Below are positions 7,790 through 14,464 of a stretch of 30,734 bases of DNA, piece after piece (position 1 is the first letter of the stretch; every line of letters begins with the position of its first letter). The notes below the pieces were generated by a model. That model did no database searches, had not been told where the DNA came from, and saw only the letters and a program-made list of their open reading frames with translations. Both the position numbers and the translations under genes were made by a program. The stretch is taken from positions 1-30,734 of the forward strand of contig CAJTQA010000042.1 in NCBI GenBank assembly GCA_910578455.1, written 5' to 3'. Origin of the DNA: an uncultured Dorea sp. (lineage in GTDB: Bacteria; Bacillota; Clostridia; Lachnospirales; Lachnospiraceae).

Positions 7790-8134
7790 GCTTGTATCCT
7801 CCTTCCTGCCTGGTGAGGTTCGAAAGGACCTCACTTCTGCCAAACCTGATAAAAGCCTTCTCATCTCCAAGAGACGAAAAGGCTTAACTTCCGTGGTACC
7901 ACTCTTTTTCACACAGCTATGCGCCGCATGCACTCATTGCTTCTGTAACGGGAAGAAACCCGCCCGCACCTACTTGCCGCTTTCTGAAAACACTTTTCCT
8001 TCATCGAGCCGCACGTTCAGTCCGGGAGCTCCGAGGCGAGTTGGGAGATTTCTGCCTGCTGCCTCGCACCCTCCGGCAGCTCTCTGAAAGCATCCGTCTC
8101 TTACTATTCCTCTTCAATGCTTCTTTCATATACG
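7790..8134 (-). promoter_or_regulatory. T-box leader of leuS
   Basis: A roughly 345-nt leader between the leuS promoter and ATG. The conserved T-box core reads GAGTGGTACCACGGAA on the minus strand (7889-7904). Immediately after it, a 15-base-pair terminator stem (arms 7871-7885 and 7853-7867, loop CAA, two G-U pairs) is followed by a short T-run, and the T-box core can form the competing antiterminator. The 5' part has Stem I hallmarks (AGTA, AGAGAG, GGGTGCGAGGC). Two CTC triplets lie in the expected specifier area (8033-8035 and 8038-8040). The latter, following CCCAA, is my preferred leucine specifier, but the fold was not computed. Confidence 0.93.
7853..7885 (-). terminator. T-box regulated terminator
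   Basis: On the minus strand AAGCCTTTTCGTCTC, a 3-base loop, then its partner arm form a 15-bp stem followed by TTATC. It abuts the T-box core, which is the standard geometry for a tRNA-responsive transcription terminator. Confidence 0.85.
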
Positions 8135-8140
8135 ATAAAC

Positions 8141-8169
8141 ATTATAGGAAAAATGTTAAAATAAGTCAA
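8141..8169 (-). promoter_or_regulatory. leuS promoter
   Basis: The minus strand reads TTGACT (8164-8169), a 17-base spacer and TATAAT (8141-8146), nearly the sigma-A consensus. The expected start near 8134 leaves room for the full T-box leader. Confidence 0.85.
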
Positions 8170-8193
8170 CCCTGAAGAAATTATTTTTTACGG

Positions 8194-8222
8194 TTGTTCC
8201 TTCTGTCTCTTTAGTGTATAAT
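8194..8222 (+). promoter_or_regulatory. Promoter for the small P-loop gene
   Basis: TTGTTC (8194-8199), a 17-base spacer and TATAAT (8217-8222), lying back to back with the leuS promoter. The expected leader is about 53 nt. Confidence 0.72.
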
Positions 8223-8281
8223 AGATACAAGTAGACATACTGGATTTTCAGTAGAATATGATACATAAAGGAGAGGTTGCC

Positions 8282-8704
8282 ATGATAAATTTATTGATAG
8301 GTCCGAAAGGCAGCGGAAAGACACAGCAAATGATTGAACAGGCCAACAAGAAAGCCAAAGAATGTAACGGTAACGTCGTTTTCATCAAGAAGACCCACCG
8401 CGATACCGCAAGCGTAGCATTCAATATCCGTACGATCTGCATGGATGACTATCCGGCGATTGAGAACATTGACGGATATATCGGCTTTTTGTACGGCATG
8501 TACAGCTCTAACCATGATACGGAGTATGTATTTATTGACGGGATCTTAAAGCATGCCGACATTACGCTTGATAGCATTCCTTCATTCATTGACAGGCTGG
8601 ATCAGCTCACAAAGACTTGCGGAATTGAGTTCTGCGTAAGCATCAGCGCTTCCAGAGAAGACTTAGCCGGAGTAGACACGTCCAAGTGCCAGATTTTAAA
8701 TTAA
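8282..8704 (+). CDS. Small P-loop (Walker A) protein of unknown function
   Basis: A 140-residue soluble protein. A clear Walker A motif, GPKGSGKT (residues 7-14), follows the first beta strand, and EYVFIDGIL near residue 80 could serve as Walker B (strand ending in Asp, not DE). No AAA, ABC or kinase lid signature follows, and it is much shorter than usual P-loop ATPases, so it may be a minimal nucleotide-binding protein. The ATG at 8282 is chosen because AAAGGAGAGG sits just upstream; the earlier ATG at 8258 precedes that SD. It is monocistronic, with its own promoter (8194-8222) and terminator (8728-8762). I recognise it only as a conserved-looking hypothetical protein. Confidence 0.85.
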   Translation: MINLLIGPKGSGKTQQMIEQANKKAKECNGNVVFIKKTHRDTASVAFNIRTICMDDYPAIENIDGYIGFLYGMYSSNHDTEYVFIDGILKHADITLDSIPSFIDRLDQLTKTCGIEFCVSISASREDLAGVDTSKCQILN

Positions 8705-8727
8705 GATACATGCGGATCACCCGCTCA

Positions 8728-8762
8728 AAAAAACAGGCAGCCTTACCGGCCGCCTGTTTTTT
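8728..8762 (+). terminator. Intrinsic terminator after the P-loop gene
   Basis: Arms AAAAAACAGGC (8728-8738) and GCCTGTTTTTT (8752-8762), with GCC/GGC extending the stem inward, form a classic A-tract/T-tract terminator. The symmetry means it can also stop minus-strand transcripts from the AEC gene. Confidence 0.9.
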
Positions 8763-8783
8763 CATGTTTTTACGAGTTCCAAA

Positions 8784-8818
8784 GTCATGTTTATTCATGC
8801 AAGCATGAATCACATGAC
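8784..8818. repeat. Long near-perfect palindrome downstream of the AEC carrier gene
   Basis: GTCATGT (8784-8790) pairs with ACATGAC (8812-8818), and ATTCATGC (8793-8800) pairs with GCATGAAT (8803-8810), with only small internal mismatches and a minimal loop. It starts about 25 bases beyond the AEC stop codon on the minus strand. It lacks a T-run, so it may protect the mRNA 3' end rather than terminate. Confidence 0.6.
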
Positions 8819-8842
8819 CTTTTGACCCTGGCATCATATTCT

Positions 8843-9775
8843 TTAAGCAAGCATATCATACAGCATCACCATGAGAGGCATCGTTATGATACAGAATATA
8901 ATAGACATCACATTAATGACGCTCGCATATTTCGCATCCGCATCATAAATCTGCGCCAGCTGCGTAACCATCGCCGCAGCCGTTGAAGAAGATGCCAAAA
9001 ATACCACAAGCAGAATCTGTTTCGCGTCCTTATGTATTCCCATCCGGGCAATCACCGCAAAGATTACGGCAGTGACTGCCGGAAACAGGATAAGGCGGAT
9101 AAAGCAGACAAAATACGGTCTCTTCCGGGTAAACACCCACTTTAAATCCATATTTCCGATTACCATTCCAATGACAAACATGCCCGCGGTTCCAATCATC
9201 GTGCCAAGTCCTTCCAAGCAGTTTCCGACAATCTCCGGGATATGGATTCTCGCCGCAAAGAAGAAAAATCCGGCTATTGTGGCCATGATGTTTGGATTCA
9301 TAAGGATTTTCAGGTAATCCTTTTCCTCCGTATTTCCAATCAGGCTGATTCCGTGCGTCCAGATTAGCACAGTCTGGACAATGTTAAACGCGTTCGTATA
9401 AAACACCCATTCTATGCCAAGCACTGCGCCTACAAGCGGGATAACCAGATTTCCTGCGTTCGTATAGATCAGGGACGCCCTCTCAATTCTGTTGAGGTTC
9501 AGCGGCCTTCGCAGCAATGCCGTTCCGAGGATGAACAGCACATGTACCAGCACGGCTGCTGCAATTGCCAGCAAAAGCCCCTGTACCTTGTCTTTTGTAA
9601 GCTCTATCTGAAAGGAATAGACAATCATGCAGGGGGAACAGATATATACCATCATATTCGATAGTACTTTGCTGTCCTCGCTCTTAAACAATCCCGCCTT
9701 CACGCTTGCATATCCCGCCGCCACATATAAAAACATTGAGATAATCTGTCCGGCAAGCAATATACTAAGTTCCAT
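8843..9775 (-). CDS. AEC family transporter (auxin efflux carrier-like permease)
   Basis: A 310-residue membrane permease with about ten hydrophobic segments in the two-bundle AEC layout. Features include the N-terminal AAGYASVKAGLFKSEDSKVLSNMMVYICSPCMIVYSF segment and the FLASSSTAAAMVTQLAQIYDADAKYASVINVMS segment near residues 257-290. Bacterial members export or import carboxylates such as malate or malonate; substrate cannot be deduced here. It is the last gene of a minus-strand run and starts 17 bp after the stop of the 547-residue membrane protein gene, with only a weak SD (AAGGG), so coupling is likely. A palindrome and a bidirectional terminator lie downstream. Confidence 0.88.
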   Translation of the reverse strand: MELSILLAGQIISMFLYVAAGYASVKAGLFKSEDSKVLSNMMVYICSPCMIVYSFQIELTKDKVQGLLLAIAAAVLVHVLFILGTALLRRPLNLNRIERASLIYTNAGNLVIPLVGAVLGIEWVFYTNAFNIVQTVLIWTHGISLIGNTEEKDYLKILMNPNIMATIAGFFFFAARIHIPEIVGNCLEGLGTMIGTAGMFVIGMVIGNMDLKWVFTRKRPYFVCFIRLILFPAVTAVIFAVIARMGIHKDAKQILLVVFLASSSTAAAMVTQLAQIYDADAKYASVINVMSIIFCIITMPLMVMLYDMLA

Positions 9776-9792
9776 AATCCGTTTCCCTTACC

Positions 9793-11436
9793 CTACTCTT
9801 CATCCTGTTTTGCGGCTGGCGCGCCGCCGCTCCCCTGGATGGTTTCCAGAGACAGCACCGCATTCGCCTTCTCATCTTCCTTATATTCCATCCTGACTTC
9901 CTGCCCTACTTCACACCTTACCACATCGATATAGTCCACCACCGATATGTCAAAGATATCGTCCGAGCCTTCCACCATCAGATAATAATGAGAAGTTCCC
10001 TCAATGACAGCCTGGGCAATCTTCGTGATTTTCCCGCTTATCTTCTTTACTTGCCTCGTATCCTTCTCTGCTTCTTTTACGCCGTTGCTGAGCAGCAGCT
10101 CCAGATAATTTTCCTCGCACTGGCTGACGCTGTCGCCAATGGCAACGATCTGATACTTCTGCACATTGACCATGGCATACTTCTTCACAAGGCCCGCATC
10201 ATCCTTAAGAGCGATAAAGTAAGTCGGCTCGTCTGAAATATTAAGCAGCAGAGGGAATGTGGCCACATACTTTAAATTCTGAACCTGCCCTTCCGCAGAG
10301 GACATCGCGGAGGCCTCTGTTGCTCCCTCCACTTTATAATACTTCGTCTCCATAGTCCGCTGGTTGGACAGCATGAATCCTACATTTGACTGGTCCCCGT
10401 TGACTGAAGTGACGCCTGTATACATCCATACGTCGTCGTCAAGGGCAAGATAGTTGTAGCCGTCGGTTGTCTCCAGACAGTCCTTCTGGCTTAACACGCT
10501 GTTGATAAATCCATGTTTCAAAGTTCCGTAATAGTCAAAGAGCTCTACAAGAAGATCCGCCGCATACGCCCGGTCGATCCATGATGGAGCTTTATCTATA
10601 TCATAGGTCTTCGTATCTCCGGTAATTGCATTGCACAGCACTACTTTTCCCACTGTCTCTCCGCCAAACAGCCCAATGTTATATTTTTTCACGGGAGCCA
10701 CCCAGTACGGCACTCCGCTGTCATCAATCTCAAAGCTCAGGCCCCCATATATATAGGTAGGATGTGCAAACCGAAGATGCCTGTATATATTTCGGTTAAA
10801 ATACTCGCTGTTCGTATACTTCATGCCCTCTTCAAGCTTTACAAGCTCCGTCGTCTGCGTCGCCATATTGATCCTGATATATGCCGGGATTCCCTCCGAC
10901 TGGTTCGTAAACCATTTAATTACGCTGGCATACTTAAGGGGCGATACCCTGACCGGATTGTCCTTATAATTAATCTGAGTGTAGATATCATCCACCTCAA
11001 ACTGGGAAACCATGTCCACCATGCTTCCCATCTTGCGGTCGCCAAGAATCATAGCCGTATCACGGTCAAGGAGCGGGATCTTGTCAAAAGAAAGCTCATC
11101 GATATCCTCCGTAAATTCTCCTTCTTCCACCGTCATCAGTTTCTGATACTTCTTTGCATTTATAATCGGAGACGAGAGAAGGCTCCCTGCCAGATAAACC
11201 ACTCCCAGCACAAGGATTACGGAAACGAAAAACCGCAGCCCCCTGTCCTCCTTTGCATCCCGAACCGTAATACGCCTGCGCTTTACATAGAATGCCGCGG
11301 CCACCACAAGAATGACAAAGATAAAAAACCATGTATCCGACGAATGGATATTAATCGCCGGAAGAGCCACGTAATAATAAATTCCTACAATGATTGCCGC
11401 CGCAAGCACTACAGCTGCCTTTAACCTTTTTTTCAT
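9793..11436 (-). CDS. Conserved membrane-anchored protein with large extracytoplasmic domain, function unknown
   Basis: A 547-residue protein I do not recognise. Three hydrophobic helices are visible at about residues 6-27, 35-52 and 68-90, with a basic loop KRRRITVRDAKEDRG between the second and third. The remaining 450 residues are hydrophilic, beta-rich and probably outside the membrane, containing repeats of the type VRVSPLKYASVIKWFTNQSEGIPAYIRINMAT and VPYWVAPVKKYNIGLFGGETVGKVVLCNAITGDTKTYDI, which resemble propeptide/PepSY-like folds only loosely. The C-terminal 75 residues (ISGKITKIAQAVIEG onward) could be a small beta-barrel. The SD is AGAGGAAAG. It sits 36 bp after trkH and 17 bp before the AEC gene, so it is transcribed with the potassium uptake genes, which hints at a cell-envelope or ion-related role (inference only). 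Confidence 0.8.
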   Translation of the reverse strand: MKKRLKAAVVLAAAIIVGIYYYVALPAINIHSSDTWFFIFVILVVAAAFYVKRRRITVRDAKEDRGLRFFVSVILVLGVVYLAGSLLSSPIINAKKYQKLMTVEEGEFTEDIDELSFDKIPLLDRDTAMILGDRKMGSMVDMVSQFEVDDIYTQINYKDNPVRVSPLKYASVIKWFTNQSEGIPAYIRINMATQTTELVKLEEGMKYTNSEYFNRNIYRHLRFAHPTYIYGGLSFEIDDSGVPYWVAPVKKYNIGLFGGETVGKVVLCNAITGDTKTYDIDKAPSWIDRAYAADLLVELFDYYGTLKHGFINSVLSQKDCLETTDGYNYLALDDDVWMYTGVTSVNGDQSNVGFMLSNQRTMETKYYKVEGATEASAMSSAEGQVQNLKYVATFPLLLNISDEPTYFIALKDDAGLVKKYAMVNVQKYQIVAIGDSVSQCEENYLELLLSNGVKEAEKDTRQVKKISGKITKIAQAVIEGTSHYYLMVEGSDDIFDISVVDYIDVVRCEVGQEVRMEYKEDEKANAVLSLETIQGSGGAPAAKQDEE

Positions 11437-11472
11437 TGGCTTTCCTCTCTTTCTTTTTCCGTTAGCATCATG

Positions 11473-12918
11473 TTAAAATTGTTTTTTCCATACCGGCAAT
11501 GTGATGAGCATTAAAAATGGGAACAGCTCCAGACGCCCTGCCAGCATATCTATGCAGAATATCAATTTGGAAAATACAGAAAATTCCGCAAAGTTTCCTG
11601 CCGGCCCTACGGCGCCGATTCCCGGGCCTATATTATTCAGTGTTGCCATTACCGAGCTGAATGTTGTAGCAAAATCCTTATTGTCAATAGATACCAGAAG
11701 TATCGAGCCAATCGCAACCACTGCGTAAGCCATCAGATATGCACATACCCTACGGATTACATCCGTACCCATCTTCTTCCCGTTCACCCGGATGATGCTC
11801 ACAGACTTGGGATGCGTCATCTGCTTGATCTCCCGCTTTATCGTTTTCAGTATAATCAGAACCCTTGACACCTTGATTCCGCCTCCTGTGGAAGAGGCGC
11901 AGGCTCCTGTCACCATAAGCAGCAGCAGAATGCATTTGGAAAACATGGGCCACTGCACAAAATCTGCCGTCGCATAGCCTGTCGTAGTGATAATGGATGC
12001 CACCTGGAAAAGCGCGTACCGAAACGCCTTTAACGGGGAGGCGAACTGCCCGCTTATATTCATTGCGATCAGCAGCGTTGACACTGTGATTATCAGAAGG
12101 TATGCCCTCAGCTCCTCATTCTTCCACACACCTTTGAATTCCCGGAGGAGCAGCATATAAAACAGGGAAAAATTGATGCCGAACAAAATCATGAACACGG
12201 ACACCACCACGTCGATATATGCGCTGTCAAAATGCCCCACACTAGCTGCATAATTGGAAAATCCCCCGGTTCCTGCTGTCCCGAACGCATGCAGCAGGCT
12301 GTCAAACAGATTCATCCCACCAAAAAGGAGCAAGATTGTCTGCAGGATTGTCATTCCGAAATAGATACCGTAGAGAATCCTCGCCGTAGACATCATCTTC
12401 GGCGCAAGCTTTTCTTTTTCCGGCCCCGGAACCTCTGCCGTCATAAGATACATGGAGCTGTTTTTGTCAAGGCTTGTAAGCATCAGCACAAATACCAGCA
12501 CCCCCATTCCTCCTACCCAATGGGTAAAACTGCGCCAGAAGAGCATGCATTTTGACAATGCCTCCACATCCGTAAGGATGGATGAGCCTGTCGTAGTAAA
12601 TCCCGATACCGTCTCGAAAAGCGCGTCTATATAATCCGGGATTTCTCTTGAGATAACAAAAGGAAGTGCCCCGAAGACAGACCACAAAAGCCACGCCAGC
12701 GCCACGATGACCATGCCGTCCTTCCCGTATATCGTCGTCTTCTCAGGTTTCTTTCGCCCTGTAAAAAAATAAATACATACAAGCATCATTGCCGGGATTA
12801 AAAAGCTTATGCCTTCATGCTCCCCGTATATCGCCCCTACCAGAGCCGGCAGCATGAGGAGTAGGGCCTCCGCACCCAGCATTTTCCCTAATATATACCG
12901 TATCATCTTTGTATTCAT
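11473..12918 (-). CDS. trkH: TrkH/KtrB family potassium uptake channel subunit
   Basis: The ion-translocating subunit of a Trk/Ktr potassium uptake system, 481 residues with the expected fourfold membrane-pore-membrane repeat. The four selectivity-filter segments are readable: TVSGFTTTGSSIL (near residue 108), AFGTAGTGGFSNYA (near 222), SIITTTGYATADF (near 315) and NNIGPGIGAVGP (near 433). A TGACASSTGGGIKVSRVLIILKTIKREIKQMTHP segment, typical of TrkH, follows the third. The gene starts 12 bp after trkA with an SD (GGAGTG), so channel and regulator are made together. The name could equally be ktrB; trkH fits the length and the adjacent two-domain TrkA. Confidence 0.95.
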   Translation of the reverse strand: MNTKMIRYILGKMLGAEALLLMLPALVGAIYGEHEGISFLIPAMMLVCIYFFTGRKKPEKTTIYGKDGMVIVALAWLLWSVFGALPFVISREIPDYIDALFETVSGFTTTGSSILTDVEALSKCMLFWRSFTHWVGGMGVLVFVLMLTSLDKNSSMYLMTAEVPGPEKEKLAPKMMSTARILYGIYFGMTILQTILLLFGGMNLFDSLLHAFGTAGTGGFSNYAASVGHFDSAYIDVVVSVFMILFGINFSLFYMLLLREFKGVWKNEELRAYLLIITVSTLLIAMNISGQFASPLKAFRYALFQVASIITTTGYATADFVQWPMFSKCILLLLMVTGACASSTGGGIKVSRVLIILKTIKREIKQMTHPKSVSIIRVNGKKMGTDVIRRVCAYLMAYAVVAIGSILLVSIDNKDFATTFSSVMATLNNIGPGIGAVGPAGNFAEFSVFSKLIFCIDMLAGRLELFPFLMLITLPVWKKQF

Positions 12919-12930
12919 ATCCCGACACTC

Positions 12931-14289
12931 CTAAGCAAGAATATCACGAAAGTTGCTGACAATATTTTCTTTCGTAACAATGATCACGCTGTCTCCCACT
13001 TCCAGATGGGAGTCACCGTTAGGTATGATAATCTCTCTCTTCCTCCCAATACATGCAATCAAATGGTTTTTCTTCGTCCTAAGGTTCTTTAACGGTATAT
13101 TCGTATATTCACATTCTTTCTTAATGATAAATTCCAGAGCCTCCACCCGCCCGTTAAGCAGGCGGTACATTGTCTCAACATCGGCGCTGCTGTAAGAATT
13201 CATCCTCGCCCGGACATATCCCAGGATTTCGTCTGCCGCCGCGCTTTTTGCGGAAACAATGCTGTCGATTCCCATTCCCTCAACCATCTGCGCCCGGGTA
13301 TCCTGATTGACCTTTGCTATAATCTTCGGTACGTTCTGCGTCTTTGCAAAAAGGGATATGATGATATTTTCTTCATCCATACCAGTCAGCGCCACAAAAG
13401 CATGGGCATCCGCAAGCCCCTCTTCCATAAGAAGCTCCTGATCCGTGGCATTTCCGTTAATGATAGTTGCCTTTGGAAGAAGTTCGCACAGTTCTTCGCA
13501 TCTCTGCTCGTTCCTCTCGATAATCTTCACCTGCATGCCCACCTGCAGGAGCTGTTTCGCAAGATAATAGCATACATGTCCTCCCCCGCAGATGATCACC
13601 TTTTTTACTTTCGAGTTCTTGCGCCCCAAAGACTTGAAAAAGGACTTCAGGTTGTGGTGCGCGGCGGCAATATGCAGACGGTCTCCTGTATTCAGCACAA
13701 ATGCGCCGTCAGGTATAAAGATATCATGCCCTCTTTTCACGGCACATACAAGGAATTTTATCTGAAATTTTCTGTAAATCTCAGCAAGCGAAAGACCTGC
13801 CAGAGGATTGTTCTCATCAACCGGGTATTCTACCAGCTCTACCCGGCCTTTCATAAATGTCTCAACCTTATTTGCCTCCGGGAACAATAAAATCCTTGAG
13901 ATTTCATTTGCCGCGGCAAACTCAGGGTTTACCGTGAGGCTGAGCCTTAAGTCTTCCTTCAAAAGTTCCATCTGCCTGTAATAGATTGGATTTCGTACCC
14001 TCGCAATCGTATGTTTCGCCCCGAGCCGCCTTGCCAGAAGGCAGCACAGCATGTTCATCTCATCTGCCGACGCGCAAGCGATTACCAGGTCTGCATGAGG
14101 CACGTCCGCCTGCTTTTGAATCTCTGCATCCGCCCCGTTTCCCGGAATGCAGAAAATATCCATTTTATTTAAAGCATCTTTAAGTTTTCCCTCGTTCTGA
14201 TCGATAAGGACAATGTCATAATTTTCCTCTGACAACTGCACCGCAAGTTTGTATCCTACTTTACCGTCACCAATGATTACTATCTTCAT
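12931..14289 (-). CDS. trkA: Trk system potassium uptake protein TrkA (two RCK domains)
   Basis: Cytoplasmic regulatory subunit that gates the Trk channel on nucleotide binding, 452 residues. Two tandem Rossmann RCK_N/RCK_C units are seen: the first begins MKIVIIGDGKVGYKLAVQL with the acidic ribose ligand in IVLIDQNE (about residues 1-34), the second with KVIICGGGHVCYYLAKQLLQVGMQVKIIER (about 230-260). Each is followed by an RCK_C segment, the last ending in HLEVGDSVIIVTKE. This duplicated layout is TrkA rather than the single-unit KtrA/KtrC. It is the first gene of the minus-strand unit trkA-trkH-membrane protein-AEC. The SD is GAGGATGGGAA and a TATACT -10 element lies about 50 bases upstream. 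Confidence 0.96.
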   Translation of the reverse strand: MKIVIIGDGKVGYKLAVQLSEENYDIVLIDQNEGKLKDALNKMDIFCIPGNGADAEIQKQADVPHADLVIACASADEMNMLCCLLARRLGAKHTIARVRNPIYYRQMELLKEDLRLSLTVNPEFAAANEISRILLFPEANKVETFMKGRVELVEYPVDENNPLAGLSLAEIYRKFQIKFLVCAVKRGHDIFIPDGAFVLNTGDRLHIAAAHHNLKSFFKSLGRKNSKVKKVIICGGGHVCYYLAKQLLQVGMQVKIIERNEQRCEELCELLPKATIINGNATDQELLMEEGLADAHAFVALTGMDEENIIISLFAKTQNVPKIIAKVNQDTRAQMVEGMGIDSIVSAKSAAADEILGYVRARMNSYSSADVETMYRLLNGRVEALEFIIKKECEYTNIPLKNLRTKKNHLIACIGRKREIIIPNGDSHLEVGDSVIIVTKENIVSNFRDILA

Positions 14290-14340
14290 TTCCCATCCTC
14301 TTTTATGTTTCTGTATTTTAATTCTTCAATTGCATGATAA

Positions 14341-14346
14341 AGTATA
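14341..14346 (-). promoter_or_regulatory. Possible -10 element of the trk operon
   Basis: The minus strand reads TATACT at 14341-14346, about 50 bases before the trkA ATG. Only a poor -35 match (TTTTCT) lies 17 bases further upstream, so this is a weak call. Confidence 0.4.
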
Positions 14347-14405
14347 GCACCTTTGATAAAATAAGAAAACCCCTCTTATATATTTGTTTTAAATACATGA
14401 AAAGA

Positions 14406-14435
14406 ACCTGGCAGATGACGGCTCATCTGCCAGGT
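14406..14435 (-). terminator. Terminator of the EF-G-like gene
   Basis: A perfect 13-bp stem (arms 14406-14418 and 14423-14435) with a 4-base loop sits 30 bases after the stop of the EF-G-like gene. On the minus strand it is followed by TCTTTTC, consistent with an intrinsic terminator that separates this gene from the trk operon. Confidence 0.82.
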
Positions 14436-14464
14436 CCGATAATACTCCTATTCTTTTGCGCCTT

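Noticed and set aside
7790..7933. 48-residue N-terminal extension of LeuRS
   Set aside because: These codons are the T-box terminator and following leader; the family N-terminus and the strong SD fix the start at 7789.
9988..11424. Plus-strand ORFs opposite the 547-residue membrane protein gene
   Set aside because: Shadows of a well-supported minus-strand gene, without SD or family resemblance.
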